Shown here: in pieces, positions 59,620-64,000 of the stretch
Layout: each line of letters begins with the position of its first letter
Numbering within the stretch: the first letter of the stretch is position 1
Assembly (NCBI GenBank): GCA_018806915.1
Contig: JAGKQI010000059.1
Coordinates: 930,001-994,000 of the forward strand
Direction: 5' to 3'
From: Phytophthora colocasiae
Lineage: Eukaryota > Oomycota > Peronosporomycetes > Peronosporales > Peronosporaceae
Length of the DNA: 64,000 bases
The notes under the pieces: generated by a model
Seen by the model: the letters and a program-made list of their open reading frames with translations, nothing else
Database searches by the model: none
What the model was told of the DNA's origin: nothing
Translations under genes and position numbers: made by a program

Positions 59620-60717
59620 TCACTTGTTGCCTCCTCTACGTCGTGTGCGGTCCAAGTGCATATCTGTAGCGATATTCTTCCTAATTCTTTTCACTGTCTC
59701 TCCTTCTTTGCGTAGTTCATCCTCTTTCTTGTGTTTAATCTCTCGCATGGTTAATTTCTGGCGATTTATCTGCTCTTCTCGGTTTGATCCATTGTTGATA
59801 AATTTCTTCACTTGTTTCCGTCCGCGAGGAGCAACAATCACAATCTTCTGCTCTAAATCACTCTCATTTACGTCATTCGAAGCTTCACTTTGACCTTCTA
59901 ATTGCTCGTTTTCCAGCATTTCGAGCATATCTGCGACAGAAATGGGCTCTGGTTGAGGCACTAGAGTCTTCCAATATGTAGTAATCGAGTGCAACCAGTA
60001 CAAGTGACGGAAAACAACACCCAACTTCCGACGAACGTACTTCTTTCGGTATAACGCAGTGATGAGATCATTCTCCGTGTCTTCCACGCCCATCGCCTTC
60101 CTCCACTGGGCTTCCACCTGTAAATTATGGCCCACTCGGTTTAAAAGCTCAGAATGAGAGAGATCGTTTCGTTCTCGAACACCTCGTAACCCTCGTAAAA
60201 CCTTCCGGTAAAGAACGCGAGACTTTTTCCGCGTTTCATCTTTACGGCGATGGAATTCTCGAAATCCCCTCTGAACTCGCAGTACAGCGCGTATTACCAG
60301 GGTCTGACGGAACAATCGACGTCCCAAATGCCCTCGGAAACAGCGTTGGATCTGTCTAGCACTAAAATCCAAGAGATTCGAATAAACTTGGGCGATATTT
60401 CGCTGTTCGGCTTCAAGTAAATTCACAATCCGTGAAGCTTCTTGCAAGTCGCTGTCGAACTGCGTATGGGTCTGGTTCATCCGTGCAAAACTCTCTCGTA
60501 CTCGAGTTTTCACGCGTTTCAATTCATCAATCGACTTTTCCAGTGGTGTTTTACTGAAGTCTTCCGGTTTTAATCGTCTTGGCGATTCTTTAGCGACTGC
60601 ACTGGAGAAATGAGGTAACAGCGTACGAGGACGAGACGATACCGGTTTTCGAGGACTGAAAGGGAATGGTGGGCGAGGTGACATCTTTGTAGCTAATGAA
60701 GGCATTGGCCTTGTCAT
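59620..60717 (-). CDS. IQ-motif, calmodulin-binding type protein
   Basis: 365 residues from ATG 60717 (MTRPMPSLATK); an in-frame ATG 51 bp upstream would add a hydrophobic leader that seems unrelated. After a Pro/Arg-rich head there is a coiled coil (about residues 50-110, with LKRVKTRVRESFARMNQT). Two IQ-like motifs follow at about 120-160 (RQIQRCFRGHLGRRLFRQ, then VLRVQRGFREFHRRK), which bind calmodulin or related EF-hand proteins. The rest is charged and helical with a very basic C-terminus (HLDRTRRRGG). It is probably a cytoskeletal or flagellar component, as in many oomycete IQ proteins, but nothing here proves that. It overlaps the 3' end region of transporter 2 and ends 70 bp from glucan copy E. 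Confidence 0.78.
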   Translation of the reverse strand: MTRPMPSLATKMSPRPPFPFSPRKPVSSRPRTLLPHFSSAVAKESPRRLKPEDFSKTPLEKSIDELKRVKTRVRESFARMNQTHTQFDSDLQEASRIVNLLEAEQRNIAQVYSNLLDFSARQIQRCFRGHLGRRLFRQTLVIRAVLRVQRGFREFHRRKDETRKKSRVLYRKVLRGLRGVRERNDLSHSELLNRVGHNLQVEAQWRKAMGVEDTENDLITALYRKKYVRRKLGVVFRHLYWLHSITTYWKTLVPQPEPISVADMLEMLENEQLEGQSEASNDVNESDLEQKIVIVAPRGRKQVKKFINNGSNREEQINRQKLTMREIKHKKEDELRKEGETVKRIRKNIATDMHLDRTRRRGGNK

Positions 60718-60787
60718 CGTAATGGGAAATTCTAGTACTGCAACCAAAGATAATTCTAGTAGTAACACAACAGAGTTTTAAGTTATT

Positions 60788-63061
60788 TTAGATGAAGTTC
60801 TGTCTGTAGTTATCCTTCGGTCGTCGCTGGGAATGTCTGTCGGAAGAGCGTTTGACCCGCTCCAGTCTCACGTCTTCTTGTATAGGAGTCGACTGCGTGT
60901 TCTTCTGCTTTTTAAGAGCCAATTCAGTCTTGTTCTGGTTCTTAACGGACCATAACACAGACAGGAAGCTCAAGAAGACCATCACAGTGGCCACTCCGAC
61001 TGCCAGACCCATTGGTGGACCATACGAACTGGAAGAGCTGAAGGTCTTCGTCGTACTGGAAGAACGGGATGAAATAGCTGTTGTACATCGTGGACCTCCC
61101 CATGAAGATGAGTACGAGCACTCACAACGAGACTTGACACATTTTCCCGTCTTCAGAGCGGTTTTCCCAATCATTCCGCCAATGGTACAGTCGTCATCCA
61201 CAGTACAAAACGCCTTTCCAGCGACTTCTTTATGGTGGTTGTCGTCGTCCTGGTACTCGTCGATATGCGCTTCAATCCACTTCTTGGTCGGATGACTCTT
61301 AGGGTCGCATCCTACTTGCATGTAGTTGTCGGATTCAAGGTCATCGCCATGATCCTGGTACAAACGGATGTAGTCGATCTTCAGGTACAATGGGAAAGAA
61401 TCGCAGATTTTGTTGACAGTTTGGTCGGATCCATCGCCTCTGCATTCTTTCCCAGGGTTTGGAGGTGTAGCGCCCCATGAACTGGATAGAGCGACGTTGG
61501 CAAGGATGTACATCGGTTCTTCGAGCATCATCTTCTCCGGGTTTGTCTTGTTAGAATTCTGTGGCACTTTGGAGATCGATGCAGAAGGGACTTCGAATAG
61601 TGGACTGCCTTGCAGCATCCAGCGGACATATCCGTTCTTCCCGGTTACCCATTCCACTTGGTAAACAACATAGTCCAGATATACACCAAGATGCACCGGC
61701 CAATTAGCTGAGATGGCGTCCATTTGGTAGTTGAAAGAGCTCATGGCGTTTGACTTGGGCGTTGTAGTTTCATTTCTCGGACTGGCACATTTCGAGTTGG
61801 TATTATCCGGATCACACAGGTAAGCGCCTGTGTACACGTTGAAGAGCGGGTAACACGTGCCGTTCGAGTTGATTCCCCAATGTCCAGACTCTGATTTGTC
61901 CATTAGACCCAAGTCTCCATTCACATCGTTAGATGCAGGACACGTGTCGGAGGAACAAGTGTTGTCTGTGATTCCAGTCTTAATGGACTTGGCAATAGTC
62001 TCGTAACTCTGTTTAGCATCAGCAGTTGGGGAGCAGAAGTTATTGGCACCGTATCGAAGACCTTGGTACCAGGATTTATGCCCTCGTTTCTCGTAATAAG
62101 CAGTGGGCACACCTACATAGTTGGCACCTTCAGTCTTGCAGGTTGCACCGTAAATACACGAGTAAGAGTCTCCCGACGAGTAATTCACGCCGAAAATACG
62201 GTATTCTTCAGGCATTCCAGGTCCAATCTGCAGCGATGAAGAGATTAAAGTGCCACCCCCTTCCAGGACGTCGATTTCGGGAGCTCCTCGTCCTTGATTC
62301 GGATTTAACCCATAGCCAGGATTGTCGTTGCAAGCGCTAATTCGTTGGTAACTCGGTTCGAACAGATCCGGCTCGCATTTGTCGTAGGAAAATGGCCACA
62401 TCCGATTCGTAGAAGCTGAGAAAATGGCTCGACCGAGATTCCCCATCATCCAAATACCAGGCCAAGTGGGGTAATACTCACCGCTTTTAACCCTTCCGTT
62501 CTTTCCAAGACCTAGATCTGGATTTCCAGATTCGGGTGAAACAGCACCAGGAAGTTGTACACGGATCTCAATCATCCCTCCTTGGTAGCAAAACTTGTTC
62601 CAGGACTGCACCATTCCCGACCGATAGTAGAAGTAGGCATCGGTGTAGCCTGGAGGGTGCGTGTACATGTTGTACACGTGGATGACGTTCACTTCGTCCA
62701 CTGCTTTGATGTAGAAGTAGCATGTTCCGTCACTGTCACATTTGGTCGAAGTCATGTTGTGTGAGTAGAGCTCCAGAGCTCCATTGACACCGTCCGGTTT
62801 CTCCAAAGAAGTCCAGATGTGGTCGTCACCCGGTCGGAAGCTACGATTCGGGGTGTTGAACTCGTCACTCATGACGAGATCCCATCGCCTCCCTCGAGAA
62901 TTGACGTAGAGTTGACGATCATCAGGTGTGGCTGGATCCACCCACGTTTTAATCCCCGATTTGGTCGGATACGTCGCGTCTCCCGTTGTTGCGTTCTTAG
63001 CTTCGGTCGTATTGGTAGATAGTAACCAAGTTATGGCCAAAACCCACCATTGAAGCTGCAT
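60788..63061 (-). CDS. GH16 SKN1/KRE6-like beta-glucan protein, complete (copy E)
   Basis: 757 residues, the most diverged of the complete copies, same architecture as copy A. It has a signal peptide (MQLQWWVLAITWLLS), MSDEFN, TWPGIWMMGNLGRA, catalytic block GAPEIDVLEGGG (E262, D264, E267) and [22 protein letters not shown] and an EGF-like region (CTVDDDC ... CVKSRCECSYSSSWGGPRC) follow. A transmembrane helix is near residues 680-705, and the tail is basic and ends KDNYRQNFI. It lacks the PVRD-type insert seen in A-D and has a longer juxtamembrane Ser stretch (SSRSSSTTKTFSSSSS). Role inferred as for copy A: remodelling or synthesis of wall glucan at the plasma membrane or in the secretory path. 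Confidence 0.93.
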   Translation of the reverse strand: MQLQWWVLAITWLLSTNTTEAKNATTGDATYPTKSGIKTWVDPATPDDRQLYVNSRGRRWDLVMSDEFNTPNRSFRPGDDHIWTSLEKPDGVNGALELYSHNMTSTKCDSDGTCYFYIKAVDEVNVIHVYNMYTHPPGYTDAYFYYRSGMVQSWNKFCYQGGMIEIRVQLPGAVSPESGNPDLGLGKNGRVKSGEYYPTWPGIWMMGNLGRAIFSASTNRMWPFSYDKCEPDLFEPSYQRISACNDNPGYGLNPNQGRGAPEIDVLEGGGTLISSSLQIGPGMPEEYRIFGVNYSSGDSYSCIYGATCKTEGANYVGVPTAYYEKRGHKSWYQGLRYGANNFCSPTADAKQSYETIAKSIKTGITDNTCSSDTCPASNDVNGDLGLMDKSESGHWGINSNGTCYPLFNVYTGAYLCDPDNTNSKCASPRNETTTPKSNAMSSFNYQMDAISANWPVHLGVYLDYVVYQVEWVTGKNGYVRWMLQGSPLFEVPSASISKVPQNSNKTNPEKMMLEEPMYILANVALSSSWGATPPNPGKECRGDGSDQTVNKICDSFPLYLKIDYIRLYQDHGDDLESDNYMQVGCDPKSHPTKKWIEAHIDEYQDDDNHHKEVAGKAFCTVDDDCTIGGMIGKTALKTGKCVKSRCECSYSSSWGGPRCTTAISSRSSSTTKTFSSSSSYGPPMGLAVGVATVMVFLSFLSVLWSVKNQNKTELALKKQKNTQSTPIQEDVRLERVKRSSDRHSQRRPKDNYRQNFI

Positions 63062-63204
63062 CGGAAGATTTTCGCCTTGAACAGAGAGATAGTAATTTGA
63101 ATAATGCGATAGTCTTTAACCTCTGAAAGCTAAGAAAAGCTGGCCCAGGTGTCGAGGTGAAAGGGGATCAGCTCAGGAGGATATATATTTTCTCAAAATT
63201 TTAA

Positions 63205-64000
63205 TTAGAGGAAGTTCTGGCTGTAGTTGTCTTTTGGAGTTTCGTTCTCATCTATTGACAAATTCACTCGCATGGGGAATGAAGGTCTTGATTGCTCCTG
63301 TTTCTTGAGTTCTGCTGCTTTAATGGCTTGTTCTGCTTGTTTTTTAAGCGATCGGACAGACATCCCAGCTGCGATAAAGGTCGAGAACAGTGTAACTATC
63401 GCCACACTGAGGGAAATCGCCATGGGGGGACCGTAAGTGCGTTCCGTTATCGAATTGGAACTCGATTCTTCTTCAGCTAATGCGAAGGTGCAGCGTGGTC
63501 CACCCCAAGAATCCGGATACGAGCACGAACAACGGGAGTTCACGCACTTCCCCGTTACCAATCTCCGAGTGCCGTTGCTGCCAATTGTACAGTCACTATC
63601 AGCCTCACAAAAACCTTTGCCAACCACTTCCGTCCACGGGTTATCCCAGTCCTCGTACTCATCCAAGTGACCTTGGATCCATTCTCGAGTCGGATGACTG
63701 GCTGGATCACAACCAAGCTGCATGTAGTCGTCAGGTCCACGATTTCCCTTTGGATCTTGGTACAAACGGATGTAGTCGATTTTCAGGAACATGGGGAAAT
63801 CATCGCAGATTTTATTCACAGATTCGTCACTCCCATCCCCTCGGCATTCACTTCCAGCATTTGGAGGTGCTGTACCCCATGATCTTGATAACGCCACGTT
63901 GAAAATGATCGACATTGGTTCTTCCAGCATAAGTTTTTGAGGGTTGTTCTTTTTGTCGTTTTGAGGGACAATTGAGAAGCTTTCTGCTGTAACTTCGAAG
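63205..64000 (-). CDS. GH16 SKN1/KRE6-like beta-glucan protein, C-terminal part (copy F, cut by window edge)
   Basis: The minus strand reads from the window end with no break, starting FEVTAESFSIVPQ, so the gene continues to the right. What is visible is the end of the GH16 fold (LEEPMSIIFNVALSRSWG, IDYIRLYQDPKG), the SHPTREWIQ segment, EGF-like cysteines (CEADSDC ... CVNSRCSCSYPDSWGGPRC), a transmembrane helix and the tail KDNYSQNFL. It is closest to copy E, which lies 143 bp downstream in the same direction, so E and F look like a tandem duplication. The active-site region is outside the window. Confidence 0.92.
   Translation of the reverse strand, partial: FEVTAESFSIVPQNDKKNNPQKLMLEEPMSIIFNVALSRSWGTAPPNAGSECRGDGSDESVNKICDDFPMFLKIDYIRLYQDPKGNRGPDDYMQLGCDPASHPTREWIQGHLDEYEDWDNPWTEVVGKGFCEADSDCTIGSNGTRRLVTGKCVNSRCSCSYPDSWGGPRCTFALAEEESSSNSITERTYGPPMAISLSVAIVTLFSTFIAAGMSVRSLKKQAEQAIKAAELKKQEQSRPSFPMRVNLSIDENETPKDNYSQNFL

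Noticed and set aside
1..64000. CRISPR arrays, bacterial operons, rRNA or tRNA genes
   Set aside because: No regularly spaced repeats with unique spacers and no rRNA-like sequence were seen. A full tRNA scan cannot be done by eye, so absence of tRNA is not proven.

Overview
The window looks like genomic DNA of a plant-pathogenic oomycete, most likely Phytophthora or a close relative. The evidence is an elicitin-like gene with the six-cysteine pattern, families typical of oomycetes (SKN1/KRE6-type GH16 glucan proteins, expanded BT1/FBT transporters), intron-poor genes, one 65-bp intron, and a heavy load of DNA transposons, LINEs and Gypsy elements. No tRNA, rRNA or CRISPR array was recognised. 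Everything here is read from sequence alone.

Layout. 1-3520 is nested DNA-transposon debris: a MULE with an 8-bp target duplication inside an older TIR element, plus two overlapping small ORFs. 3563-13290 is a three-layer nest: a Tc1-type TIR relic split by a PIF/Harbinger element (42-bp perfect TIRs), itself split by a Ty3/Gypsy chromovirus (4831-13141). The chromovirus carries an extra gene on its opposite strand, between and overlapping pol and the 3' LTR. 13294-15642 holds a small MITE-like repeat and two convergent elicitin-like genes, one broken. 15643-18696 is a MULE with a perfect 9-bp target duplication. 19743-20533 is a pogo-like relic.

21776-28703 carries three C2H2 zinc-finger paralogues, all on the minus strand, with four fingers each and a shared C-terminal motif. 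They are separated by 1.3-3 kb of apparently non-coding DNA. 29119-29179 is a perfect 61-bp palindrome. 29355-31793 is an IS630/Tc1-related element with an unusually wide catalytic D-to-E spacing, within an outer inverted repeat. 32179-39413 is a non-autonomous hAT element into which a 6.3-kb LINE inserted. 39849-41437 is an intact Tc1 element with long TIRs.

41452-64000 is the gene-dense part. It has six copies of a secreted, membrane-anchored GH16/KRE6-like beta-glucan protein: two complete, one truncated by the window edge and three damaged. These are interleaved with two BT1-family transporters, a phosphatidic-acid type acyltransferase, a small secreted protein and an IQ-motif protein. 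The glucan copies share signal peptide, GH16 domain with the E-x-D-x-x-E catalytic site, Cys-rich EGF-like module, one transmembrane helix and a short cytosolic tail ending in a conserved Asn-Phe-hydrophobic motif. One copy was cut by two different MITEs that landed 16 to 25 bp apart. The picture is a birth-and-death cluster of cell-wall glucan genes in a transposon-rich neighbourhood.
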